NCBI GenBank assembly: GCA_026982895.1
Contig: JALWQW010000017.1
Coordinates: 1 to 47,447, forward strand
DNA: 47,447 nucleotides
DNA from: Microcaldota archaeon
GTDB taxonomy: Archaea > Micrarchaeota > Micrarchaeia > Anstonellales > J096
Direction: 5' to 3'
The notes below the pieces were generated by a model. It did not search any database. It worked only from the letters and a program-made list of their open reading frames with translations, and was not told the DNA's origin. Below are positions 9,006 to 18,842 of this stretch, one piece after another; the first letter of the stretch is position 1, and every line of letters starts with the position of its first letter. The position numbers were made by a program, and so were the translations under genes.

Positions 9006-10714
9006 GCAAGTTTCACAGTTTTTTTCTTGAGTATCCTATTCAGATTACCATAAAGTTGAGGCATATCACCACCTGAAAAAAGGACATAATAACCTTTCCT
9101 ATAATTAGAATGTCCTTTTGTAATGATTTTATTATTAGGCAACTTGAATATACTCGTCTCTGCTTTTATATTATCTGCATCCATTACTTTCATCCTTATT
9201 TGATAAGCCGCATATCCTGTAAGATTAGTTGGATTTTCAACATCGATAATATACCCCCTATGAAATTTATGATAGAGAGCAAATTCGCTTTTTACAAGAT
9301 TATCCATATATCTATATGAAAAGGATGGATTTCCATACATGCTAGTGAGAAATACTGAAATGTTGAAATGATTGGCTTTGAACAATCCATTAGCATCGTA
9401 GGCAGCCTCCACATCATCAGGTGAAAGTTCGCCAAATGAACCTGATTCTTCAACTTCTCTCCAAATTTTTTCCTTAGGATCATCAATAAGGTTCCTATGA
9501 GCATAAAAAAGGTTTATTATATAAGACAAGCCATTCTGCCCAGGTAATAATGTGGTTCCATCAGCTAGGGTTATCTTTTTGGGATCTTTTTTTGAGATTA
9601 AGGCAACGACAGAATGACCCTCATCTGCCATAGTCAAATTATTAGCTTTGAGATTGTATCTAAAGCCACCATAGTATTTTGTCTTAAAATCACCAGACAA
9701 ATTTCCAACCATACCTATTAAGAAGGAAGTTGAGATGCATGAAAGAAAAAGATTGTCCTCATTAGACCCTACAAAAGCATCTGCCAAGCTCCTTGCATTT
9801 ATCTCACCTTTTTTATATTTTGCTATAACTTCCCACTGAGAATCCATACCGTGTGAGAATATATACTTTAATAGTGAGAATTGGACTGAATAAATTAAAG
9901 CCCTTCCCTCGTTTACATCAAATATTTTAGTTTTAATCCTTTTATAAGCATCCATGGCTCCAAAGGCAAGTTCTGCAAATTTCCTAGCAGCTACCTTGAA
10001 TTTAGCAGGGTCTGTTTTAGAATAATAAGATACTTCTGATGCCGCTAAACTTTGATAAAAATGATCGTAATGCAATAATAATTGCCCTCCAATATCTAAA
10101 TATTTATCACGAGCCTTTTTTAGAGAGCGTATTTCTGCTTTGATACTTGATATTTCAGTACTCAGCTGTTTAACTTTCAATTCTAACTGTTTTATTTTTT
10201 TAGGGGAAGCTCTTGCCTTTTTGAGTTTGGTAATTTCATCAAGATACCCTCCTCTCTTATTTCTTAAAATTCTCAATTTGCTATACGAGGATGTAAGTTC
10301 AGCTTGAATATTATTAAATTGTCCACTATGTGTCATAAAAAAATCTCTGATTATAGAATCCCTTTTTTCAGCAGTCGAGTAGAGTTTAAATGCAACGGTA
10401 GTTGAAGAGCCTTTCTTCGTAATTATAGGTAAAGGATAGAAACCGGCTTTTTCTGAATATTCTTTAAGTAAAGCAATTTTCTTATCCAATGCCTGTCCAG
10501 ATCTTGATGAAAAAAATTGAAATTCACCAAAGCCGTTATTTTTCACATTGAAAAGGGCTTCCCTAAACTTCAACAGGGAAGGGGGTGGGATCCTCACATT
10601 ATTCTTGACACAATTCATCTTTAATTGTTTGATTATATCTTCAAGAGATAATTTTGTCTCGCCAGTATTATGTTGTTCTCCTCTAAGGAGTCTTTCTTCT
10701 CCACCTATTGACAT
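8987..10714 (-). CDS. Coiled-coil protein with a possible transglutaminase-like core
   Basis: The open frame extends upstream to 10945, but the first 77 codons are basic, Cys-rich and overlap a permease gene. The likely start is ATG 10714 (MSIGGEERLL), giving 575 residues. A coiled coil occupies roughly residues 125-205 (KKIKQLELKVKQLSTEISS). Near residues 310-400 a Cys (NLFLSCISTSF), a His (DEGHSVVALI) and an Asp (KITLADGTTL) occur in the order and rough spacing of the Cys-His-Asp triad of transglutaminase-like domains. That assignment is tentative, and the intervening sequence is not otherwise diagnostic. No clear signal peptide. It follows two ABC-2 permease genes on the same strand after a gap of about 47 bases. 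Confidence 0.6.
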   Translation of the reverse strand: MSIGGEERLLRGEQHNTGETKLSLEDIIKQLKMNCVKNNVRIPPPSLLKFREALFNVKNNGFGEFQFFSSRSGQALDKKIALLKEYSEKAGFYPLPIITKKGSSTTVAFKLYSTAEKRDSIIRDFFMTHSGQFNNIQAELTSSYSKLRILRNKRGGYLDEITKLKKARASPKKIKQLELKVKQLSTEISSIKAEIRSLKKARDKYLDIGGQLLLHYDHFYQSLAASEVSYYSKTDPAKFKVAARKFAELAFGAMDAYKRIKTKIFDVNEGRALIYSVQFSLLKYIFSHGMDSQWEVIAKYKKGEINARSLADAFVGSNEDNLFLSCISTSFLIGMVGNLSGDFKTKYYGGFRYNLKANNLTMADEGHSVVALISKKDPKKITLADGTTLLPGQNGLSYIINLFYAHRNLIDDPKEKIWREVEESGSFGELSPDDVEAAYDANGLFKANHFNISVFLTSMYGNPSFSYRYMDNLVKSEFALYHKFHRGYIIDVENPTNLTGYAAYQIRMKVMDADNIKAETSIFKLPNNKIITKGHSNYRKGYYVLFSGGDMPQLYGNLNRILKKKTVKLAYFEGE

Positions 10715-10761
10715 ACACAAAAAATGAATAGAATTATTTAATAAGTTATCGTTAAATGTCC

Positions 10762-11535
10762 TCACCCGCCGACGGCCTCGAAGCGCTTCCAGGCGTAGAT
10801 GGAGAGGAGCTTTGTTAAAGCAAGAAAGACTAAAACGACGACACCGCCGGTTACAATATATTTTGGGCAGAAGGCATCGACGCAAAAAGCGGGAATAGCT
10901 GCCATGAATGCAATGGGCACGACAAAACGGAAAACGACGCCCCACAAACCCTCTAAGGCTGTATAGGGCATATTGGCATTATAGGCAAAGCTTTCTAGGA
11001 GGTAGCGGATAAACTCCGCGTTCTTCTCGTAGGCTATGTACAGTAAAGGGATTATATACATGAGGATTCCATGAAGTATAAAGGCATATATCACCAAAAT
11101 GAAAAACGACAATGAGAGAGTAATTGAATAAGCATAGAAGATATATATTATAAACCCTGTGTAAATGAGGGCTTTTAAAAGACCTGGCAGATAAAAATAC
11201 CTTAAACTCGAATATAAGAATGGGTGAATGGGCTTTGTAAGCAAAATTGAGATTTGAGCCCTTTTTCCACCAATCAATAGATTACGCATATCATAATAGC
11301 CAACCATTTCGACTAATGTATTTACGAGATTGTAAAGGAACATAAGAATTGCTATTTTGGGAAAGGTCCATCCTGCTAATGTGCCACCATTTAAGCCCAG
11401 CAAACCATACCACATGAGCACGAAGAGAAGTTCCACTCCTAAAAATAAGAGAGTATAAATATATTCTATTTTGTATTGGTTGTAGCGCTCCAAACCAATC
11501 TTTATAAGTTGCTTAATCTTTCTTAATAATGGCAT
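10762..11535 (-). CDS. ABC-2 type permease (COG3694/COG4587-like)
   Basis: A membrane protein of 257 residues with about six hydrophobic helices, including YIYTLLFLGVELLFVLMWY and VVVLVFLALTKLLSIYAW. The cytoplasmic motif LIGGKRAQISILLTKPIHPFLYS is typical of the DUF990/ABC2_membrane_6 family. The frame opens at 11592, but ATG 11535 (MPLLRKIKQ) directly follows the stop of the upstream permease with one base between, so it is the likely start, translationally coupled. Both proteins end in a WKRFEAVGG/WRHFESQGG tail. They would form a heterodimeric exporter channel needing an ATPase, which is not in the neighbourhood. Substrate unknown. Confidence 0.8.
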   Translation of the reverse strand: MPLLRKIKQLIKIGLERYNQYKIEYIYTLLFLGVELLFVLMWYGLLGLNGGTLAGWTFPKIAILMFLYNLVNTLVEMVGYYDMRNLLIGGKRAQISILLTKPIHPFLYSSLRYFYLPGLLKALIYTGFIIYIFYAYSITLSLSFFILVIYAFILHGILMYIIPLLYIAYEKNAEFIRYLLESFAYNANMPYTALEGLWGVVFRFVVPIAFMAAIPAFCVDAFCPKYIVTGGVVVLVFLALTKLLSIYAWKRFEAVGG

Positions 11536-11536
11536 A

Positions 11537-12289
11537 TTAACCGCCCTGGCTCTCGAAATGCCTCCAACCGGCCTTGTGAATTCCATAGCCAATGATGATT
11601 AAAAGCAAAGAACTCCCCAAAAGATAAGCTACGCTGAACAGCGGCAGATTGCCCGTAAGCACGGCTTTTATCATCACATAACCGCTATGATAGAAGGGGA
11701 TGTATGAAAGCAAGTTTTGAATAGACGAAGGCAATAGGTTAAGAGGGAAAAAGAGGCCTCCTAAAAAGAGCTCTGTTAAGCGGAAGCCAACGCTTATACC
11801 CCATGTGCTGTAAACAAAGTAAGAGGGGCTGCTTAAAAAATACACTTCAGCTACTCGCCAAATGAGAAGAATAATTGAAATCTCTATTAAAGTTATAATG
11901 TGGATAGTAACGCCAAAATACGCCGCTACAATCAACCCCGCGATTATCAAAATGCCCTGCTCTATGAAGAGCTCTCCTAACTTCGCCAGAATATGATACA
12001 AAAAGGGTGTCAATGGCTTAGTTATGGTGAGCGTCCATCCTTCCCTTATATTTTGGGTGTATTCCTCAGCGGTCCATGTCCACCACACAGGAATAATGAA
12101 GAAGTACGCTACAATGAAATAAGGCAAAAAATCGGCATTGTTAGAAACAAGTCCATTCCAGACGAGCGTGAATAATAAGAGCAAAACAGAGGAGCGCACG
12201 AGCAAGCCCAGAATAGACAAAGGATAAGCAAGGCTCCTCTTAACACCGATTGCAATCCCGCCAATAGCACTCCTTACAGAAAGGAACAT
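11537..12289 (-). CDS. ABC-2 type permease (COG3694/COG4587-like)
   Basis: The first gene of the permease pair, 250 residues with about six membrane helices. The signature YTQNIREGWTLTITKPLTPFLYHILAKLGE corresponds to the loop with the conserved Pro seen in DUF990-family permeases. It begins at ATG 12289 with a TATA box 26 bases upstream, and its TAA ends one base before the second permease. No ABC ATPase is adjacent: the gene upstream is a divergent RNA ligase. Confidence 0.8.
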   Translation of the reverse strand: MFLSVRSAIGGIAIGVKRSLAYPLSILGLLVRSSVLLLLFTLVWNGLVSNNADFLPYFIVAYFFIIPVWWTWTAEEYTQNIREGWTLTITKPLTPFLYHILAKLGELFIEQGILIIAGLIVAAYFGVTIHIITLIEISIILLIWRVAEVYFLSSPSYFVYSTWGISVGFRLTELFLGGLFFPLNLLPSSIQNLLSYIPFYHSGYVMIKAVLTGNLPLFSVAYLLGSSLLLIIIGYGIHKAGWRHFESQGG

Positions 12290-12308
12290 ATGTTTGCCTT
12301 AAATAGAG

Positions 12309-12319
12309 GTTTTTATAAG
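12309..12319 (-). promoter_or_regulatory. TATA box for the permease operon
   Basis: On the minus strand CTTATAAAAAC lies about 25 bases before ATG 12289, fitting a leaderless transcript. Confidence 0.6.
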
Positions 12320-12382
12320 CGTTTCCGGAGCTTTGGCGTATTAACCTGTAAGTGAAATAAGGCTTGCGCCTTTTAAATAGGT

Positions 12383-12400
12383 TTCCCCCTGCAGGGGGAA
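12383..12400. repeat. Perfect 18-bp GC-rich palindrome
   Basis: TTCCCCCTGCAGGGGGAA is a perfect dyad in an AT-rich intergenic region between divergent genes. A smaller inverted repeat, AAGGC-TTGC-GCCTT, lies just before it (12359-12372). The remaining 290 bases of this intergenic space hold only the promoters of the two flanking genes. The arms resemble the TTTCCCT/AGGGAAA hairpins at 30373-30425. Confidence 0.6.
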
Positions 12401-12525
12401 TGGTTTTTAAAGAGTTGAATAAGTGTTGTCAATAATTGTGGAGTGTGAGGAAAATTGAAAAGTTGATTTTTCAAATTTCCGGTGAATTAAAAGGTTAGAT
12501 TCTATATCGCGAAAGTCTTGAAAAG

Positions 12526-12535
12526 CTTTATAATA
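12526..12535 (+). promoter_or_regulatory. TATA box for the RNA ligase gene
   Basis: CTTTATAATA is about 38 bases before ATG 12568. The predicted short leader includes a G-rich stretch (GGGGATGGG, 12557-12565) that may serve as ribosome-binding site. Confidence 0.5.
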
Positions 12536-12567
12536 AGAATGTTCTAAGGGTTTATGGGGATGGGTTT

Positions 12568-13257
12568 ATGCAGTATCCTAAAATAAATACCTTCTTTAAG
12601 AGGGTTCAGGAAGGTCCTGATAAAGGCAAAATAATCCTCGACAGCATATCTAAGAATGAATTTCTTGTGCCTTGCGAATGGATTGTAAGTGAAAAATTAA
12701 ATGGCACAAATACGCGGATTATTCTTTCAGAGAAAGGCATAGAGATAAAAGGCAAAACAGATAAAGCGCAATTTAATCCAATAGTGCTTAGGGGTATTGG
12801 GGAAATTTTGAAACATATTACGCAAGATAAAATAGATTCTCTCTTAAAATTATATGAGGCTGAAAAAATTATATTGTACGGCGAGACGATTGGAGAGCTG
12901 GTTCAAGGCAAGGAATGGAAGTATAATTTAAATGGCAGAGAAGATGTGGATTTGTACATATTTGATGTGTATGTAATGAGGGAAAATGGCAAAGGTTTCT
13001 GGCTGGAGATCCATCAAATTAAAATGGTAACTAATGAATTAGGTTTGAAAAAAGTTCCTGAATACGGGTTTGGGACGATACCTGAAATAAAGAGGCGAGT
13101 TAAAGATGGCCTTGTCTCGCTCGTTGATCATAAAACACGGGCAGAGGGTGTTGTAGCAAAGACTCTTGTAACAGTATATGATGAAAGAGGCAATAGAATT
13201 ATGTGGAAGCTGAAGACCAAAGATTTTGAGGAGTATATAGGCGAAATGTATTTTTAG
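12568..13257 (+). CDS. RNA ligase (ATP-dependent nucleotidyltransferase fold)
   Basis: The 229-residue protein shows the motifs of the covalent nucleotidyltransferase superfamily in order: motif I EKLNGTNTR (lysine nucleophile near residue 39), motif III ILYGETIG (near 109-116), motif IV RAEGVVAK (near 191-198) and motif V MWKLKTKDF (near 213-221). KLNG in place of the KxDG of DNA ligases, and the short length with no OB domain, point to an RNA-ligase (PF09414-type) domain that would adenylylate itself and seal or activate RNA ends. Neighbours give no clue to the substrate. It is transcribed alone, from its own TATA box. Confidence 0.85.
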   Translation: MQYPKINTFFKRVQEGPDKGKIILDSISKNEFLVPCEWIVSEKLNGTNTRIILSEKGIEIKGKTDKAQFNPIVLRGIGEILKHITQDKIDSLLKLYEAEKIILYGETIGELVQGKEWKYNLNGREDVDLYIFDVYVMRENGKGFWLEIHQIKMVTNELGLKKVPEYGFGTIPEIKRRVKDGLVSLVDHKTRAEGVVAKTLVTVYDERGNRIMWKLKTKDFEEYIGEMYF

Positions 13258-13383
13258 CATATGATTTAATGTGGTGGCGTTTTATGCGACAACGAGTTCT
13301 TATCTAAATAATCATTCAGTAATTATTCAGCATTTTGGAGAAAGAAATATAAAGGTGAACGGAGTAGAAGTAAGGGGGTTAAA

Positions 13384-14172
13384 ATGGAGAAAAAAGGTAT
13401 GGAAATATTGATAAAGCCTCTTAAAATGGTTATTATGATGGATAGTTATAAGGGCTTTGTAAAGGATTGGTTTAGAAAATATCTATCAGGAAGAATGCCC
13501 TTGAGCATGGAGAATGTTAATGAGATACTTCAAGTAGTTATTGACATATATAGATTTGATAAAAAATGTAAATATTTTACCTCTTTCTCAGATGTATTGT
13601 ATCAAAATATTTGCGTTTCAGAAAAGCTAAAATCACTCATCAAGATTATCCTAGGATATAGTGAAATTAAGAGAAATTATGTCAACAAGATGCTTCTTAC
13701 TTTATTCGCGCCGACTAATCACAAAATTATTATGTGGCTCAACAGACTTCTTAATTCACCTGAATGTACTGAGTTATATAAGATTAAAGATTATAGAAAG
13801 ATAGTTGCATGCAAAGGTATACTATACTTCTTTCAGAAGGAGGGAAAATTTCCCATTGTATGTGAAAATAGAGAATATTATTATGTTATGTTAAGCGATA
13901 CATACATGAAATTTGTAGAGAAATATCTAATTGGCTTATTCAATTATGTATTATCCTTGCAGAGTATAGAACCAATTTCAAGAAGCTCAACAAGGGTTGG
14001 TGTGGAGTACCTTATAGATATTTATGGTGACGATGTGAAGGCAGCGTCGAAATTCGTAGAAAGCACAGCTAGGAAATTAAAAGCTAAGGTCAAGAAAGAC
14101 TGGATCGAAGATGTAACAAAAGCTTATGAAGAAGCAATGATTACAGAATTAAAGAGAAGAAGCTGCCTTTAA
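13384..14172 (+). CDS. Hypothetical protein
   Basis: A 262-residue, mostly helical, basic protein with no signal peptide and no motif I can name. Several Cys occur singly (KKCKYF, PECTEL, VACKG). The C-terminal 60 residues form a charged helix. A short purine-rich AAGGGGG at about 13373-13379 precedes the ATG. It is the last gene before the distal end of the CRISPR array, but nothing ties it to CRISPR function. Confidence 0.7.
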   Translation: MEKKGMEILIKPLKMVIMMDSYKGFVKDWFRKYLSGRMPLSMENVNEILQVVIDIYRFDKKCKYFTSFSDVLYQNICVSEKLKSLIKIILGYSEIKRNYVNKMLLTLFAPTNHKIIMWLNRLLNSPECTELYKIKDYRKIVACKGILYFFQKEGKFPIVCENREYYYVMLSDTYMKFVEKYLIGLFNYVLSLQSIEPISRSSTRVGVEYLIDIYGDDVKAASKFVESTARKLKAKVKKDWIEDVTKAYEEAMITELKRRSCL

Positions 14173-14284
14173 GCTTACACACTCTTTTATCCATGAGCCC
14201 TACTTAAAGAGGTTTTTGATCATAATAGATTTCCATAACATACTATATAACTTTAACAGTAACGCATGGACTATTAAACATATC

Positions 14285-14392
14285 TCACAGTGCTCTTATT
14301 CATTGAATTACATATTTTACAGGTGAAACTATGAAGGAAGATATAGCAAAATTAGAGGCTGTCACAGTGCTCTTCTTCATTGAATTACATAT
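14285..14392. repeat. Pair of 31-bp direct repeats beside the CRISPR array
   Basis: A 31-base unit beginning TCACAGTGCTCTT and ending TTCATTGAATTACATAT occurs at 14285-14315 and 14362-14392 with a single mismatch (A or C at the 14th base). The copies are 46 bases apart, and another 42 bases separate the second copy from the first CRISPR repeat. The second copy lies in a 23-codon frame (ATG 14331 to TAA 14402) that I do not regard as a gene. The rest of 14173-14434 shows no gene. Confidence 0.7.
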
Positions 14393-14434
14393 ACTACCAT
14401 AAAGGTATTAGGCTTTTATGAAGGCCTTAAAGAA

Positions 14435-17400
14435 GTTCACATCCATCTCTGTATGATTTTAGACCTCTTCGGCTATGAAGATGCCTTGCTTACGCCTCTT
14501 GTTCACATCCATCTCTGTATGATTTTAGACACCTTATTTTAAATCCTTTTTTCTTTGCTATATCTAGTTCACATCCATCTCTGTATGATTTTAGACGGCT
14601 TAAAATGTCGCTGCTTGTTGTGTTCTCCAATGTGTTCACATCCATCTCTGTATGATTTTAGACTATTTTTATAAGATGAACTCCATAAAGAACCTCTGTG
14701 TTCACATCCATCTCTGTATGATTTTAGACTGTTGTGTTTTCTAGGGTTAGGAGAGCGTCGGGTTTGTTCACATCCATCTCTGTATGATTTTAGACCTACT
14801 TATAGCAAAGAAGACTTTACAATTCATGTTAGTTCACATCCATCTCTGTATGATTTTAGACTTTTCATGATTTACCACCTCTTCGTATTTCACGAATAGT
14901 TCACATCCATCTCTGTATGATTTTAGACTAGCTGGGCTTGTGCTGGGATGTCTCCTGTAACAGTGTTCACATCCATCTCTGTATGATTTTAGACACCTTA
15001 TTTTAAATCCTTTTTTCTTTGCTATATCTAGTTCACATCCATCTCTGTATGATTTTAGACCCCTGTTTTGGGCCAAAAGCAATGCCCTATATTTTGTGTT
15101 CACATCCATCTCTGTATGATTTTAGACTTGAAAAATACATCTTAAAAGAAATAGAATATATACGTTCACATCCATCTCTGTATGATTTTAGACACACAGC
15201 CAATGCCATCAAAAGCATAAGGCCCACAGGTTCACATCCATCTCTGTATGATTTTAGACATGGTATACTCACACAGAACTGTCAGGAGATAGAGAGTTCA
15301 CATCCATCTCTGTATGATTTTAGACCAATCCAGCCAAACTCCATTCGTTGCCGTTGTTTCAGTTCACATCCATCTCTGTATGATTTTAGACCCAACTCAA
15401 TAGCAATTCTCTCTGGCTGAATCATTTGTTCACATCCATCTCTGTATGATTTTAGACATAAAACGACGGTCTTTATGACACGGGAGTATAGTTGTTCACA
15501 TCCATCTCTGTATGATTTTAGACTATGACCCGCACTACGAAGATGAAGAATTTGAATAGTTCACATCCATCTCTGTATGATTTTAGACTTTCTGTTAATA
15601 ATACTTCATTCTTATAAACCTCGCGTTCACATCCATCTCTGTATGATTTTAGACTCACACCGTAGGCTTTGGCTGAAATCACTTCAAATGCGTTCACATC
15701 CATCTCTGTATGATTTTAGACCCTCAGATATTATATCTAATTTAATAACATATTTTTGTTCACATCCATCTCTGTATGATTTTAGACCATTTAAAAACTC
15801 CTGCTCGTATTCGTTACATCTCAGTTCACATCCATCTCTGTATGATTTTAGACCCACCATGTCGCCCCTAGGCAACTCGGATATATCTAGTTCACATCCA
15901 TCTCTGTATGATTTTAGACTTCATAGTTTTGCCTCCCTATGAGTGTTATACAGGAGTTCACATCCATCTCTGTATGATTTTAGACCCAAGATCAAGATTG
16001 TGCACCATTTTGAATGTGACAGTTCACATCCATCTCTGTATGATTTTAGACCGAGATTGAATACGGCTTCACAAGGTGGGGTGGAGAGTTCACATCCATC
16101 TCTGTATGATTTTAGACAGACACTGATTACGGCTTAACGGTTGATGGGGGCATGTTCACATCCATCTCTGTATGATTTTAGACTTGCTATTGCCAAACTA
16201 TGCGGGATTATTGAAGATAGTTCACATCCATCTCTGTATGATTTTAGACAATATCTATTGACTGATGGTGAAAATATATCTATTGGTTCACATCCATCTC
16301 TGTATGATTTTAGACTTTTGTCAGTGATGATTTTGGAACTGTTATGATTGAGTTCACATCCATCTCTGTATGATTTTAGACAGAGAAGGTGGAAAAGAAA
16401 AGGAAGAAGAGAGAAGTGTTCACATCCATCTCTGTATGATTTTAGACGAAGTAAATCTTCTACTCCTTAATTTTTTATATGAGGTTCACATCCATCTCTG
16501 TATGATTTTAGACACTCTAACCTCCGTAAAATCGCCCGTAACATAATTAGTTCACATCCATCTCTGTATGATTTTAGACTGAACATGCCCCAACCACTTG
16601 ACTTTATAATCAATAGTTCACATCCATCTCTGTATGATTTTAGACTAGTGAAATATACTAAAAGTGATATGCACGCAAATTGTTCACATCCATCTCTGTA
16701 TGATTTTAGACGTAGCAATTATAGGGAATACACGATAAGCCAAACTTGTTCACATCCATCTCTGTATGATTTTAGACCATTATAAGAATTAGCCTTATAT
16801 TCGTTTTCCCAATGTTCACATCCATCTCTGTATGATTTTAGACATTGAGCTTATTTGCTGTTTTCTCCAATTGTAAGGTGTTCACATCCATCTCTGTATG
16901 ATTTTAGACGGCAACTTTAAGCCCGTCTATTGAAGCGTCTAAATAGTTCACATCCATCTCTGTATGATTTTAGACCTGGAAATATGATGAACAAGGAGGA
17001 CATCCTAAAAAGTTCACATCCATCTCTGTATGATTTTAGACGAGGTGTGGGAATGAATAGAAGCATATATTTTAAAAGTTCACATCCATCTCTGTATGAT
17101 TTTAGACATGGTATGTAAGCGCCATCTGATGAAAGCCTCTAAGGTTCACATCCATCTCTGTATGATTTTAGACCCTAACAGCTCCTAACAGCTCCTTCTT
17201 TTATATATAGTTCACATCCATCTCTGTATGATTTTAGACATAAAGGCTTCCGCTTCGATATGAAGCCGAAGTTAAGTTCACATCCATCTCTGTATGATTT
17301 TAGACTAAAAAGATATATATTAAAGGAATTAAAATATGTTTGTTCACATCCATCTCTGTATGATTTTAGACCCGACGACCAACTTAATCCCACCAACTCC

Positions 17401-18842
17401 TGTTATAACTTGTGTTCACATCCATCTCTGTATGATTTTAGACACAACGCTTTTTTTAACCACAATCCAACATGGTTTAGTTCACATCCATCTCTGTATG
17501 ATTTTAGACGAAATATGGACGATTGGTCTGGAAATGGGATTGGTCAGTTCACATCCATCTCTGTATGATTTTAGACTTAAAGAAGGTGATGGCATGAATG
17601 AAGATTACAGTTTGTTCACATCCATCTCTGTATGATTTTAGACGTGGCTTAAATCAGATTAATTTTTTTATCTTCTTTTGTTCACATCCATCTCTGTATG
17701 ATTTTAGACAACCAAAATATCTCCTTCCTTTGCTTCCATATCTCCGTTCACATCCATCTCTGTATGATTTTAGACTTCCAACCGTCCTTCTCTCAACCTA
17801 CTCATGTTATAGTTCACATCCATCTCTGTATGATTTTAGACGTGAGTATCTCGTTTTTGAGGAATATGATGACATAGGTTCACATCCATCTCTGTATGAT
17901 TTTAGACATTTAACGGCAGCGAAGTCAGCGATGAAGTTAAAAAGTTCACATCCATCTCTGTATGATTTTAGACAAGATTAAAATTAAGTCGCATTATGGA
18001 AGTTCTATTGTTCACATCCATCTCTGTATGATTTTAGACCTGCTTTAAGGCATTCAAGACTATCAACCTTAAAGCATGTTCACATCCATCTCTGTATGAT
18101 TTTAGACCAATTCCCATAGGCTTCACGCTCTCCTTTTATTCCTGTTCACATCCATCTCTGTATGATTTTAGACTTATAATGGTAGTGATTTAGCAGTAGA
18201 AAGTGCAGAAAGTTCACATCCATCTCTGTATGATTTTAGACCAATCCTCCACCTTCAAGAGGTTTAGGTGGTGCTACGTTCACATCCATCTCTGTATGAT
18301 TTTAGACTTTAAAAAGGGTTAAACCTAAAAAGATGGTTAAGGTGGTTCACATCCATCTCTGTATGATTTTAGACCGAGATACAGAAGACAAGCAAGGCTG
18401 GAAAGCCTTAGTTCACATCCATCTCTGTATGATTTTAGACATAGCGGTTTAGGTTTTATATTAAACAGCGGTGACAGTTCACATCCATCTCTGTATGATT
18501 TTAGACTTTGTATTTCACTAACCCCTTTTAAGGTTGCTTCACGTTCACATCCATCTCTGTATGATTTTAGACCCACGCTATAAGCCAGAAGAAGAAGTTA
18601 GAGAGGTGGAAGTTCACATCCATCTCTGTATGATTTTAGACAAGATTAAAATTAAGTCGCATTATGGAAGTTCTATTGTTCACATCCATCTCTGTATGAT
18701 TTTAGACGTCGTTGGAGCATATGTATTCGTTGTGTTGGAATAGGTAGTTCACATCCATCTCTGTATGATTTTAGACTGGATTTACCTTATTATATGATTA
18801 GCAGTTGGCAGTGTTCACATCCATCTCTGTATGATTTTAGAC
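14435..18842 (-). CRISPR. Type I-B CRISPR array, 67 repeats, 66 spacers
   Basis: Identical 30-base repeats start at 14435, 14501, 14567 and so on to 18813. On the transcribed minus strand each begins GTCTAAAATC and ends ATGGATGTGAAC, the 3' end supplying the 8-base crRNA handle. Spacers are mostly 36 bases (range 35-39, with one of 42 at 17372-17413). Direction follows from the repeat form and the AT-rich leader with a TATA box between the array and cas2, so the newest spacers are near 18800 and the oldest near 14465. Two spacers are exact duplicates of others (14531/14995 and 17974/18642). I see no degenerate terminal repeat. Confidence 0.97.

Noticed and set aside
10715-10945. Upstream 77 codons of the 652-codon frame ending at 8987
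   Set aside because: They overlap the permease gene on the same strand in another frame and are Arg/Cys-rich, unlike the rest of the protein.
14331-14402. 23-codon frame starting MKEDIAKLEAV beside the CRISPR array
   Set aside because: It overlaps one of the two direct repeats, has no TATA box at the right distance, and its upstream copy is not in an open frame with a start.
14331-14566. Possible self-target: 12 bases (AGATATAGCAAA) shared by the region at 14339 and the reverse complement of spacer 14531-14566
   Set aside because: The match is too short and AT-rich; it is expected by chance.
15260-17143. Spacers 15260-15295 and 17108-17143 as further homologous pair because both begin ATGGTAT
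   Set aside because: Similarity ends after seven bases and the translations differ.
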